Assembly: GCA_025457785.1 (NCBI GenBank)
Contig: JALOTS010000119.1
Coordinates: forward strand, 1 to 6,859
Direction: 5' to 3'
Origin: Pontiellaceae bacterium
Lineage (GTDB): Bacteria; Verrucomicrobiota; Kiritimatiellia; Kiritimatiellales; Tichowtungiaceae
Length of the DNA: 6,859 bases
The translations under genes and the position numbers were made by a program. Positions 1 to 5,994 of this stretch are shown one piece after another. Under the pieces are notes generated by a model. That model was not told the DNA's origin. It ran no database searches and saw only the letters and a list, made by a program, of their open reading frames with translations. Within the stretch, counting starts at the first letter, position 1; each line of letters begins with the position of its first letter.

Positions 1-1
1 G

Positions 2-331
2 AAAAAGAGAAAAGTTGAAGATTTAATTGATATTTATATAAGTTCATGGTATGCAATGCTACTGTTGTTCCCAGCAGTTTTAGAATACCCTCTTTATAAA
101 TTGATGAAGTATGTGGAGAACGGGATAAGAAAATCCTTAAAATGGGCTATCGATATAGACCTTCGCAATATTCGAAAAAAGGTATCGCGCCAGATCTTCA
201 ATGCCTTGAGTCGAGCGAATCCGATACCGTTTCACAATATCCTTATAAATCACAGCCTGACTCAGCGTTCGCAAATAATCGGTTCGATCAATCCGTTTCA
301 TGAGCGGTTCAGGAAACCCCCCGTTTATTAA
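2..331 (+). pseudogene. Possible fragment of an unidentified + strand gene, running antisense into the ATPase
   Basis: This frame is open from the left window edge to a TAA at 329-331. Only the first ~48 codons (to about 148) are plausible as real coding. They give a charged stretch (KKRKVEDLID), then a hydrophobic, aromatic segment (WYAMLLLFPAVLEYPLY) and a basic end, as in part of a membrane or membrane-associated protein. Beyond about 150 the frame is simply antisense to the well-supported ATPase. The first 140 bases are about 31% GC by hand count, well below the genes to the right, which suggests different ancestry. I do not recognise the family. It could be the 3' remnant of a gene cut by a rearrangement that also removed the ATPase C-terminus, or it could be non-coding, since one minus-strand frame is also open here. 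Treat as tentative. Confidence 0.25.
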
Positions 332-859
332 ATAGGTTTCCAAATGAGCTTTATGTTCGGAATCGGTCAACGGATGCCCCAAAACTCCCAATGACTCTGA
401 AAAACTGAATGGAAACAAAGGAATCAACAGATGCCGTCCAGTCAAATGCGTTGCCAGCTCAGTGCTCAACAGATTCGAATTACTGCCTGTCACCAGCAAA
501 TGCCTCCCCTGCCGTTGTAACCGGTTGACAAACAATTCCCACCGGGGAAGATTTTGAACCTCATCAAGCAGAATGGTTTTTGGATGATCATATACCGCAT
601 CGATCGCGTTCAGAATATCATCATAATCCGCTACGGCTAACAGACGCTCATCGTCAAAGTTTACATAGCCGCACGTTCCGGGAGAGCCGATTGCATGCAA
701 AGCAAAAAACGATTTCCCGGCACGACGCGGCCCAATCACCACACGAACAAGATCATCCGTCGGGTCAAAAACCGAATTCACGTCCCGCTGGACATACTGC
801 TCCGATAATCGTTGATCCCATTCTCGTTTCTGAACTATTAAAATATCTCTCAATATCAC
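137..859 (-). CDS. P-loop ATPase of the AAA_14/DUF4143 type, lacking its C-terminal domain
   Basis: The product is about 240 aa. Visible motifs, numbered from the GTG start, are a Walker A GPRRAGKS near residues 43-50, a Walker B ILLDEVQN near 96-103, a sensor-like VTGSNSNLL near 123-131, GGFPE near 180-184 and YKDIVKRY near 205-212. This order is typical of the widespread prokaryotic AAA_14 ATPases that carry a DUF4143 C-terminal domain. Those proteins are usually about 400 aa. This one stops just after the LARYLFSNIAK segment, so the C-terminal DUF4143 part is missing, and no frame downstream restores it convincingly. The frame extends upstream to a TTG at 889. I prefer the GTG at 859 because the protein then begins VILRDILIVQKRE, as family members do, and because a TATAAT box at 899-904 would place transcription start almost on the TTG. 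No clear Shine-Dalgarno sequence precedes either start. The cellular role of these ATPases is poorly known, and loss of the C-terminus makes this copy a possible pseudogene. Confidence 0.8.
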   Translation of the reverse strand: MILRDILIVQKREWDQRLSEQYVQRDVNSVFDPTDDLVRVVIGPRRAGKSFFALHAIGSPGTCGYVNFDDERLLAVADYDDILNAIDAVYDHPKTILLDEVQNLPRWELFVNRLQRQGRHLLVTGSNSNLLSTELATHLTGRHLLIPLFPFSFSESLGVLGHPLTDSEHKAHLETYLINGGFPEPLMKRIDRTDYLRTLSQAVIYKDIVKRYRIRSTQGIEDLARYLFSNIAKVYIDSPF

Positions 860-898
860 CCCAGTTTTTAAGATAAACGATTTTATCAATTATTGTTC

Positions 899-904
899 AT
901 TATA
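899..904 (-). promoter_or_regulatory. Putative -10 box (TATAAT) for the ATPase gene
   Basis: The minus strand reads TATAAT here, a perfect consensus -10 hexamer, about 40 bases before the GTG start. No good -35 hexamer is seen 16-18 bases upstream. The surroundings are AT-rich, so a chance match is possible. A 6-bp inverted repeat, TTATTG (890-895) and CAATAA (910-915), brackets the box and could be an operator. Confidence 0.3.
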
Positions 905-942
905 AAAGACAATAAATCATTCTTTAGACCTTCGAATTTACC

Positions 943-2169
943 TTATACCGCTTTCTGACTTTCAGACTTTTGACCTTCAGACTTTTGATCAAATAAGGCA
1001 TCCACCCCGTATGCCGTCAAAATGGCCAGCGCAATCTGGAATATCTGAATAAACTTGTTCGGATTCCGGATGTTGTTGACGACCGGCAGCTTATAGAAAA
1101 GCGAGTAAAGCGGGAAATATTTCCCATAGGCCAGCAGCAGGGCGACCAGCGCGGCACCGCCCCAGAAAATAATTTCAGCCCGATGCGGTGAACGGCGGCA
1201 GGCAAACAGAGCAAAGAGTGCAAATATGGCGGGAATAAACCCGATATAGGCGCTTTCCATCATAAAATTCATATACCCCTGCCGCGTCTGCTCCCATTCG
1301 GCAGACTGACCGACACGGCCCCAGTACGGCCCGTCGGGCTCGCCGCTGCGCCATCCGTGGTATCCGGGCGCGACCAGGCTGATCGTTTCGTCCGGCGGAA
1401 AACTCCACTGGGTCATATACTCCCATTTTTCCTGAGGGCTTTCGGTCTGCACCTGAGCGGTAGCTTTGACATTCAGTTTGTAACCGCTCAGCAGCGTACC
1501 GGCCGCCAGCAGCATGATGACCACAGCCGCTGGAACCAGTACCGGCAGCCAGCGCACCGGCTTGAAACCTTCGCGCTGCCAGAGAGTAAACAGCAGATGC
1601 GCTCCGGCAAACATCGCAAAAAAGAACGCCACATCCGGCTGCTGAATAAACATCAGCCCGGCAAAACCGCCCCAGAGCAGTCCGCCGCGCCACGACGGCA
1701 CGCCGCTGCTCAGCAGAGCGCAGATAAAGAAAAGGATCACAAACGGCTTTTGCACATGACCGGCATGAAGCAGCGTGAAATTGCTTCCCAGCCAGAACGC
1801 CGCCAGTGCGCCGCACAGTACGGCCCAGACATTCAGCTTTCTGCCGAACCCGGCAATAAAAACAAACGAGGCGGCCAGACAGGCCAATCCATAAACCAGA
1901 TTGTTCCATACAATACCGGAAAAAAACATCCTCATAATACTGGCTATCTGTGCAGAGGGACCTCCAGGAATCCCCAGCAGAACATTGGAACCCCAGTTTG
2001 ATAAAACTTCAGAAACGACATCAGAAGCGCTGCGGTTGCCCAAACTCACAACGGCATCGGTCGTCAACAGCACCGTTGAATCGGTTAAGAACCCCTTAAA
2101 CAGGAATAAAAAAACCAGCATGATAAAAATGCAGGCGCCCGAGGTTTTCAGAATGTTTTTTGTGCTCAT
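943..2169 (-). CDS. YfhO-like polytopic membrane protein with a repeat-encoded C-terminal tail
   Basis: The product is 408 aa from the ATG at 2169. That start is preferred over an in-frame ATG at 2250 because AGAGAGG sits five bases before it and the longer version would overlap the methyltransferase by about 80 bases. About ten hydrophobic segments are visible, near residues 11-27, 90-108, 113-136, 142-157, 163-177, 179-197, 207-229, 308-325, 332-348 and 373-390. Conserved-looking patches are HAGHVQK (135-141), PGYHGWRSGEPDGPYWG (268-284) in an extracytoplasmic stretch, and NNIRNPNKFIQIF (365-377). This resembles YfhO-type or GT-C-like membrane proteins, some of which act in glycosylation of cell-surface polymers; the exact activity here is unknown. 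Such proteins normally continue with more soluble and membrane sequence after the RNP-KF segment. This one ends within about 30 residues in the low-complexity tail DQKSEGQKSESQKAV, so it may be truncated. It follows the methyltransferase by two bases and is probably co-transcribed and translationally coupled with it. Confidence 0.8.
   Translation of the reverse strand: MSTKNILKTSGACIFIMLVFLFLFKGFLTDSTVLLTTDAVVSLGNRSASDVVSEVLSNWGSNVLLGIPGGPSAQIASIMRMFFSGIVWNNLVYGLACLAASFVFIAGFGRKLNVWAVLCGALAAFWLGSNFTLLHAGHVQKPFVILFFICALLSSGVPSWRGGLLWGGFAGLMFIQQPDVAFFFAMFAGAHLLFTLWQREGFKPVRWLPVLVPAAVVIMLLAAGTLLSGYKLNVKATAQVQTESPQEKWEYMTQWSFPPDETISLVAPGYHGWRSGEPDGPYWGRVGQSAEWEQTRQGYMNFMMESAYIGFIPAIFALFALFACRRSPHRAEIIFWGGAALVALLLAYGKYFPLYSLFYKLPVVNNIRNPNKFIQIFQIALAILTAYGVDALFDQKSEGQKSESQKAV
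959..990. repeat. 15-bp direct tandem repeat at the 3' end of the membrane-protein gene
   Basis: The 13-base core TTCAGACTTTTGA occurs at 961-973 and again at 976-988, a 15-base period. A degenerate partial copy (TTTCTGACTTTC) lies just left, at 952-963. Fifteen bases are five codons, so the array is read in frame as QKSEG-QKSES-QK at the protein C-terminus. Short repeats of this kind, rich in Q, K, S and E codons, are known at gene ends in some bacterial genomes. Here the array lies only about 55 bases from the ATPase promoter region, at the boundary between glycan genes and accessory sequence. Confidence 0.7.
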
Positions 2170-2171
2170 AT

Positions 2172-2897
2172 TTACCTCTCTTCTTTTTTCTGAAAAGCGA
2201 ACGCAAGAAGATCCTGATTCAAATGCTGATAAATACCATAAAAAAGCCATTCATGTCCGAATACGGATTTAAAAAAGCGGTAATTGTAAAACCAGCTCAT
2301 AAACCGAAGCACATGAAAGACAAGCCGGTTTTCAGAAAAAGCGCAACGGTAACGGATCACTTCCCGGCAACGCAACCCGCAATCGTCCGCAATCTGTTTT
2401 ACATTCCGTTCTGTGGCGGGAAAAGAGTGGGTGTAATCCACACTCCAGAATTCCATCTTCAATGATAACGCGTCCGGCACAAGGATTATCAGGCTTCCGT
2501 CGTCAGCGAGACAGGAGGCAGCACCTCTCATGAACTCGCAGGCCGTCTTGCCGTTTTCCATATGCTCAAGCACAAAGGACGCATAGATTAAATCAAACCT
2601 CGCCTGCGAAATCTCCGGAGGGAAAGGCGGGACTTCCGCACATAAAACCTTTCCGCCATCCGAAGGGTTCGCTATAACCGGGTTCCGGTCAAGCCCTGTA
2701 TAGCTCCACCCGTGCTGCTGAGCTTTCCGACGGAAACTCCCGTCGCCGATTCCGATTTCTAAAACCGTTCTGTTTTTTTCTCCGCCGCAGGACCGGTCTA
2801 TCCAGGTTATCAGCCTGTCGAGAGCCTTGCTGCGAATTGTCTTAAGCCATGTCGGGGCATCCGTAATTCGTTGTAAATAAGCATCATAAAATCCCAT
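2172..2897 (-). CDS. Class I SAM-dependent methyltransferase, probably acting on a surface glycan
   Basis: The product is 241 aa. It has the Rossmann-type methyltransferase layout: glycine-rich motif I VLEIGIGDG at residues 45-53, GLDRN near 68-72 whose acidic residue would bind the SAM ribose, FDLIYASFVLEHM at 101-113 (the DLIY/EH post-motif typical of Methyltransf_11/23 proteins), and DDGSLIILVPD at 132-142. The WSVDYTHSFP segment (151-160) resembles the D-x-x-H segment common in methyltransferases of polysaccharide and sugar-modification clusters. The start ATG is well supported by AAAAGGAG about five bases upstream. The substrate cannot be read from sequence; methylation of a sugar or lipid-linked glycan is inferred from the flippase, glycosyltransferase and YfhO-like neighbours. 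The stop codon lies two bases before the next start, and the last codons (GAAGAGAGG) form the ribosome binding site of that gene. The C-terminal half is rich in aromatic residues and less conserved, as is usual. Confidence 0.88.
   Translation of the reverse strand: MGFYDAYLQRITDAPTWLKTIRSKALDRLITWIDRSCGGEKNRTVLEIGIGDGSFRRKAQQHGWSYTGLDRNPVIANPSDGGKVLCAEVPPFPPEISQARFDLIYASFVLEHMENGKTACEFMRGAASCLADDGSLIILVPDALSLKMEFWSVDYTHSFPATERNVKQIADDCGLRCREVIRYRCAFSENRLVFHVLRFMSWFYNYRFFKSVFGHEWLFYGIYQHLNQDLLAFAFQKKEER
2175..2181 (-). promoter_or_regulatory. Shine-Dalgarno AGAGAGG embedded in the end of the methyltransferase gene
   Basis: The minus strand reads GAAGAGAGGTAAATATG. The Glu-Arg codons and the TAA stop of the methyltransferase overlap or abut the ribosome binding site of the membrane-protein gene, five bases before its ATG. 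This decides the start at 2169 and implies translational coupling. Confidence 0.75.
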
Positions 2898-2902
2898 ATA
2901 TA

Positions 2903-2910
2903 CTCCTTTT
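2903..2910 (-). promoter_or_regulatory. Shine-Dalgarno AAAAGGAG of the methyltransferase gene
   Basis: A near-consensus site, five bases before the ATG at 2897. It is one of the few strong ribosome binding sites in the window and confirms that start. Confidence 0.75.
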
Positions 2911-2990
2911 TAAATTACAGGCTCATTAAACGCCCCGGATGCTATGGCAATCTGCCGAACCGTGCCATGAAAAAAACGGGCGAAAGTAAA

Positions 2991-3812
2991 TCAGTTTCCG
3001 GCGGATGTTTTCAGCACCAACTGCAGAACATTTTCTTTTGTGAGAAGTTTCAACTCTTCCGGGTATTCCAAAAAAGGGGTCACATCCGCACGAATCTCTT
3101 TCCAGTCTACCGTGCCGATCCGTTCGGCCAAAACGGACGGCAGATTTTTTGCAGACAACTCTGCACCGCTCCATCCGGTCTGCGCTAAAGCGGCATTCAG
3201 CAGACGGAAATTCGGGGCGGGCCAGGTTCGATCAGCAAGGTACCATAGCAAATCGTACCAATCGCGGCCTTTGACGTACTGCCGGGTCAGGACGGCATGC
3301 AGTTTGCCCGCCAGCAGAGAGGCCTGATCATAGTGCGTGACATTCACCGTCACAAATCGCCGGCAAAGGGTTGTCTTCACAACCGCTCCGGGCGGCGGAT
3401 TGGTATCCACTTCCAGCTTGATCGAAAGCACTTCGCTTCTGTGCGGAGAAATCCCCATCTCATATAAGAGCCCGGAAAATTTAATAAAAGCAGACCGAAC
3501 CGTTTTCGCCCGAAAAACTTTGATGCCGACATCATAGGTTTCGCCCGCAAATCTCGTTTTTACTTTTTTCAGAATCTCTTCAAACAAACAGGATTGAGAT
3601 GGATCAACCAGAGAAAAATCAAGATCTTCGGAATACCGGGGGATGCTGTATAAAAAGCGCAAGGCTGTCCCGCCCAGAAAGGCCCAGTTCAAAAACGCTC
3701 CCTGTTCCTGCAGAATTTGCAGCGTTCGGGCCTGTAAATATTCTCGAATCAGATTCGTTTTGAGAAGCGGATCTTTGATCTGATGAACCTGCTGATAGAG
3801 AAACTCTTTCAT
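2991..3812 (-). CDS. abiEii: AbiEii-type nucleotidyltransferase toxin of a type IV toxin-antitoxin system
   Basis: The product is 273 aa. The polymerase-beta-like nucleotidyltransferase signature is intact: FLGGTALRFLY (45-55), the metal-binding RYSEDLDFSL (59-68, with D63 and D65), a third acidic strand IKLEVD (131-136), and the later LLAGKLHAVLTR (167-178) and KGRDWYDLLWYL (181-192) helices typical of AbiEii/AbiGii proteins. AbiEii enzymes are reported as GTP-binding nucleotidyltransferases that halt growth during phage infection, and a homologue (MenT) modifies tRNA; which substrate applies here is unknown. The ATG overlaps the antitoxin stop by four bases (ATGA), a standard sign of coupled translation. 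GGAGGAG lies 11 bases upstream, inside the antitoxin gene. All catalytic motifs are present, so the toxin is probably active. It is transcribed with the same polarity as the flanking glycan genes. Confidence 0.93.
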   Translation of the reverse strand: MKEFLYQQVHQIKDPLLKTNLIREYLQARTLQILQEQGAFLNWAFLGGTALRFLYSIPRYSEDLDFSLVDPSQSCLFEEILKKVKTRFAGETYDVGIKVFRAKTVRSAFIKFSGLLYEMGISPHRSEVLSIKLEVDTNPPPGAVVKTTLCRRFVTVNVTHYDQASLLAGKLHAVLTRQYVKGRDWYDLLWYLADRTWPAPNFRLLNAALAQTGWSGAELSAKNLPSVLAERIGTVDWKEIRADVTPFLEYPEELKLLTKENVLQLVLKTSAGN

Positions 3813-4444
3813 AGCTCAATATACTCCTCCTGCTTCAATACCTCAGAAAGCAATGCTGCGGTCCGCATCAGCTTGCCGCTGCCGCTTGCCGCCGCCATTT
3901 GAGCCAACCGTTCCAAATCAAGCCGCTCGGAATGCTGAATCCGCAATTCACGCAAATAGTCTGCGTTGTCCGCTCCCGGTGTCAGATAAATCAGATCCAG
4001 CAGCGCTTTTTCGGGGGTCGCAAGAAAAGCCGATTGCCCGTCCGCCAGTTTTTCTGAGATGTACCCGGAAAAAAACTCTTTTTTAACGTGCTTGAACAGG
4101 AATCCGCCAATCGCTGTTTCAAAACGCTCCGGCCGACCGGTCGTCACACTGGTTATCACAGGAACGTATTCCGGAATCAACCCGTAGTAGGACAGTGCCG
4201 ACTGAAGGCTGACATACGATGCCTCCTTAATCTGATTAGCCAGAAAAAACGGGTGCGCGGTTTTCTTACGGTAGATGTCGGCAAGCATATAGAAAGAGCG
4301 CCTCAACTGAATCAGCTTTCCGCTGCTTACCCAGCGTGAAATCTGCCGGTGAACATCCGCCGGATTCCGTCCGCCCGTCAGCAGAAATGATGAGCGGAAA
4401 ACCGGTTCTTCACCTAATTCTTTTAGAAGTTCATCAAATTTCAT
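3809..4444 (-). CDS. abiEi: AbiEi antitoxin and transcriptional autoregulator
   Basis: The product is 211 aa. The N-terminus is a winged helix (about residues 14-57; VHRQISRWVSSGKLIQLRRSFYML), as in the AbiEi_4 type N-terminal domain. The C-terminal part shows SYVSLQSALSYYGLIPE (76-92), TTGRPERFETAIGGFLFKH (101-119) and ATPEKALLDLIYL (142-154), all characteristic of AbiEi/COG5340-type antitoxins. In studied AbiE systems, AbiEi neutralises AbiEii without stable binding (type IV) and represses its own operon through inverted repeats in the promoter. It precedes the toxin gene with a four-base overlap, the usual order. The ATG at 4444 has no visible Shine-Dalgarno sequence, and the 50-base gap to the flippase stop has only very short dyads, so the promoter or operator is not obvious. 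The gene may depend partly on read-through from the flippase. Confidence 0.92.
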   Translation of the reverse strand: MKFDELLKELGEEPVFRSSFLLTGGRNPADVHRQISRWVSSGKLIQLRRSFYMLADIYRKKTAHPFFLANQIKEASYVSLQSALSYYGLIPEYVPVITSVTTGRPERFETAIGGFLFKHVKKEFFSGYISEKLADGQSAFLATPEKALLDLIYLTPGADNADYLRELRIQHSERLDLERLAQMAAASGSGKLMRTAALLSEVLKQEEYIEL

Positions 4445-4494
4445 ATCAATAAGTTGCCATGATTGGCGTTTTAATGCAATATGAATTGACGGAA

Positions 4495-5838
4495 TTACGC
4501 TTTTAATTTCACCCGCAGCACGGAAGCCAGCCCGGCCAGCAGGGCAATCGCGTTGAACAGAATGCAGGTCACAGCAATCTGCCGGGAGGTGCCGTGGAAA
4601 AGGTGTGCGGCGAGCAGGTAGAGCAGACAGGCCAGCCCCGTCACAATCGTCTCTTTAAACCGCCGCTGGGCCAGCAGAAACTGCACGACCACATTCAGCA
4701 GTGCGGAAAACGACATCGCCACCGCCATCAGCCGGGTCAGCACAACGACTGAGTTCGACGCATCTTTTATCCCGAACAAAATGCGCAGGAGCAGTCGCGG
4801 AAAAAGAAAACAGGCCAGCGTCGCCGCCGCCACAAACAGCAGCGTATATCCGAAGGACTGGAGAAAAATTTTACGATGGGCATCCGTTGTCTCTCCTGAG
4901 GAAGAGACCTTGGGAAACATCGCCATCGCTACAGCCATGGATAAAAAGGCCACCGTCCGTCCCAGCGTTGCGGCGTAGGCAAACTCCGTATCGTCCGGCA
5001 GATAATGTTTCACCAGCACCACATCGGCATTCATCAGCACGGCAAACGCCATCAAAGCCAACAGACTCTGCGACAGATAAAAGCGCATGCTGGGCAGCTT
5101 TTCGCCGGTTGCGGCTGTTCCGCGCAGAGTCAGACCCAGTCCGAGCAGCAGCAGTGCCGCCGAACCGTAAATGCCTGCGCTGTGTCCAAGCATTGCCCAG
5201 CCGCAGGCCGCGTAGAGAAACCAGACGAATCCCGCACCCAGAACCAATTTAATCGTGGCCCCGGCAATACCCGAAACAGCATTCCAGCCAAACATCTGCA
5301 GCCCCTGCACCGCGCCGGTCAGCACGGGAAGCCAGAACAGCGCAGGCAGAACGGCCCCGGCAATAATGACCGGCGCATGGCGGTCTAAATGCATAAAACC
5401 CGCCACCGGTTCATTAAAGACAACCACAATCGCACCGATCAGAACGGCCGGAATGCCGGTCAGCAGCAGCCATTTGCGGAGAAGCCGTTTTACATCACCC
5501 GGACGGCCGTTCTGCTGAAGCAGGCTGCTGTAATGACTCAGCCCGGTCGTAAGTGTTGAAAGAGGATAGCTGAGGATGGCCAGCACCCCGAGAAAAGCCG
5601 CCAGCAAGGTATACTCTTCCTTGGAAAGCGCACGGCTGACCGCCATCTGGTAAACCAGATTGCAGACATGAACCACCATCATCCCTGAGAAAAGAATCGC
5701 GGTATGCTTGAGCAATTCATTTTCAAACAGGCGGGCCATTCTGGATCTAAATTTATTCATACCGTGCAAAAAGAGCCGCAAACATATCCTGAATCCGCGC
5801 TTCAGTGCAGTTAAAAATTGATTTTTTAAATCTGTCAT
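4495..5838 (-). CDS. Polysaccharide flippase of the MOP superfamily (Wzx/PST type)
   Basis: The product is 447 aa with about twelve hydrophobic helices, near residues 44-64, 77-97, 124-142, 155-177, 190-212, 221-238, 255-273, 290-308, 329-349, 365-390, 397-414 and 420-440. Typical family features are SRALSKEEYTLLAAFLGVLAI (68-88, a G/S-R-x-L-x-x-E-E-Y helix start), MNADVVLVKHYLPDDTEFAYA (269-289, matching the D-x-x-L-x-K-x-x-L pattern of Wzx/PST proteins), LGRT and AMFPKVS. Such proteins flip undecaprenyl- or polyprenyl-linked oligosaccharides across the inner membrane for O-antigen, capsule or exopolysaccharide. The ATG at 5838 gives a basic amphipathic N-terminal extension of about 40 residues before the first helix; an ATG at 5760 is an alternative, and neither has a clear Shine-Dalgarno. 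An AT-rich hairpin lies three bases before the 5838 start. The flippase is divergent from the RRM gene and is the first minus-strand gene after it. Confidence 0.9.
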   Translation of the reverse strand: MTDLKNQFLTALKRGFRICLRLFLHGMNKFRSRMARLFENELLKHTAILFSGMMVVHVCNLVYQMAVSRALSKEEYTLLAAFLGVLAILSYPLSTLTTGLSHYSSLLQQNGRPGDVKRLLRKWLLLTGIPAVLIGAIVVVFNEPVAGFMHLDRHAPVIIAGAVLPALFWLPVLTGAVQGLQMFGWNAVSGIAGATIKLVLGAGFVWFLYAACGWAMLGHSAGIYGSAALLLLGLGLTLRGTAATGEKLPSMRFYLSQSLLALMAFAVLMNADVVLVKHYLPDDTEFAYAATLGRTVAFLSMAVAMAMFPKVSSSGETTDAHRKIFLQSFGYTLLFVAAATLACFLFPRLLLRILFGIKDASNSVVVLTRLMAVAMSFSALLNVVVQFLLAQRRFKETIVTGLACLLYLLAAHLFHGTSRQIAVTCILFNAIALLAGLASVLRVKLKA

Positions 5839-5841
5839 TCA

Positions 5842-5869
5842 TTGAAAAATAAGAGTTTCTTTTTTTCAA
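5842..5869. other. AT-rich imperfect hairpin in the leader of the flippase gene
   Basis: TTGAAAAA (5842-5849) and TTTTTCAA (5862-5869) are perfect inverted repeats. Inside them AAGA (5851-5854) pairs with TCTT (5858-5861) around a GTT loop, giving a 12-bp stem with one bulged T. It ends three bases from the flippase ATG at 5838. In the flippase mRNA it could affect ribosome access. It could also be only an AT-rich promoter region between divergent genes. Confidence 0.4.
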
Positions 5870-5980
5870 ATGATATGCCATCTTCCGTGTCGCGTTCGTC
5901 CAAAGGGGCGTTGCATCGGTTCAAAGACCCTGTGTCATGGGTTGCGAATTGGTTGAAAACAGAGTTGATTATGACACATG

Positions 5981-5989
5981 AGAGGAAAG
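5981..5989 (+). promoter_or_regulatory. Ribosome binding site of the RRM gene (AGAGGAAAG)
   Basis: A purine-rich AGAGG-type site about nine bases before the ATG at 5995. It selects that start over an ATG at 5971 and over a TTG at 5842 in the same frame. Confidence 0.6.
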
Positions 5990-5994
5990 AACGG

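Noticed and set aside
580..876. Open + strand frame antisense to the ATPase
   Set aside because: The ATPase frame carries Walker A and B motifs; the antisense frame has no motif and no ribosome site.
1175..2001. Long open frames overlapping the membrane-protein gene on both strands (1175-1909 minus, 1357-2001 plus)
   Set aside because: They are out-of-frame or antisense copies of a gene with clear membrane segments and a good ribosome site; their translations show no recognisable domain and odd Arg/Gln/His-rich composition.
2944..2968. Inverted repeat ATGGCA/TGCCAT between the toxin and methyltransferase genes, as a terminator
   Set aside because: Only 6 bp with a 13-base loop, and no T-run follows it in the minus-strand transcript; the poly-T lies before it. 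The rest of this 93-base gap holds only the methyltransferase ribosome site.
137..4444. ATPase, AbiE pair and methyltransferase as one new defence system
   Set aside because: The methyltransferase looks like a glycan or small-molecule enzyme without DNA-methylase target features, the ATPase is truncated, and the YfhO-like gene and repeat lie between; nothing in the sequence joins them into one system.
4701..5518. Open + strand frames antisense to the flippase
   Set aside because: Proline, arginine and glutamine rich translations without any domain, produced by the strong codon bias of the flippase gene.
5842..5994. N-terminal extension of the RRM protein from a TTG at 5842
   Set aside because: The extension has no family similarity, covers the divergent promoter region and lacks a ribosome site; the ATG at 5995 begins the conserved RRM start and has AGAGG upstream.
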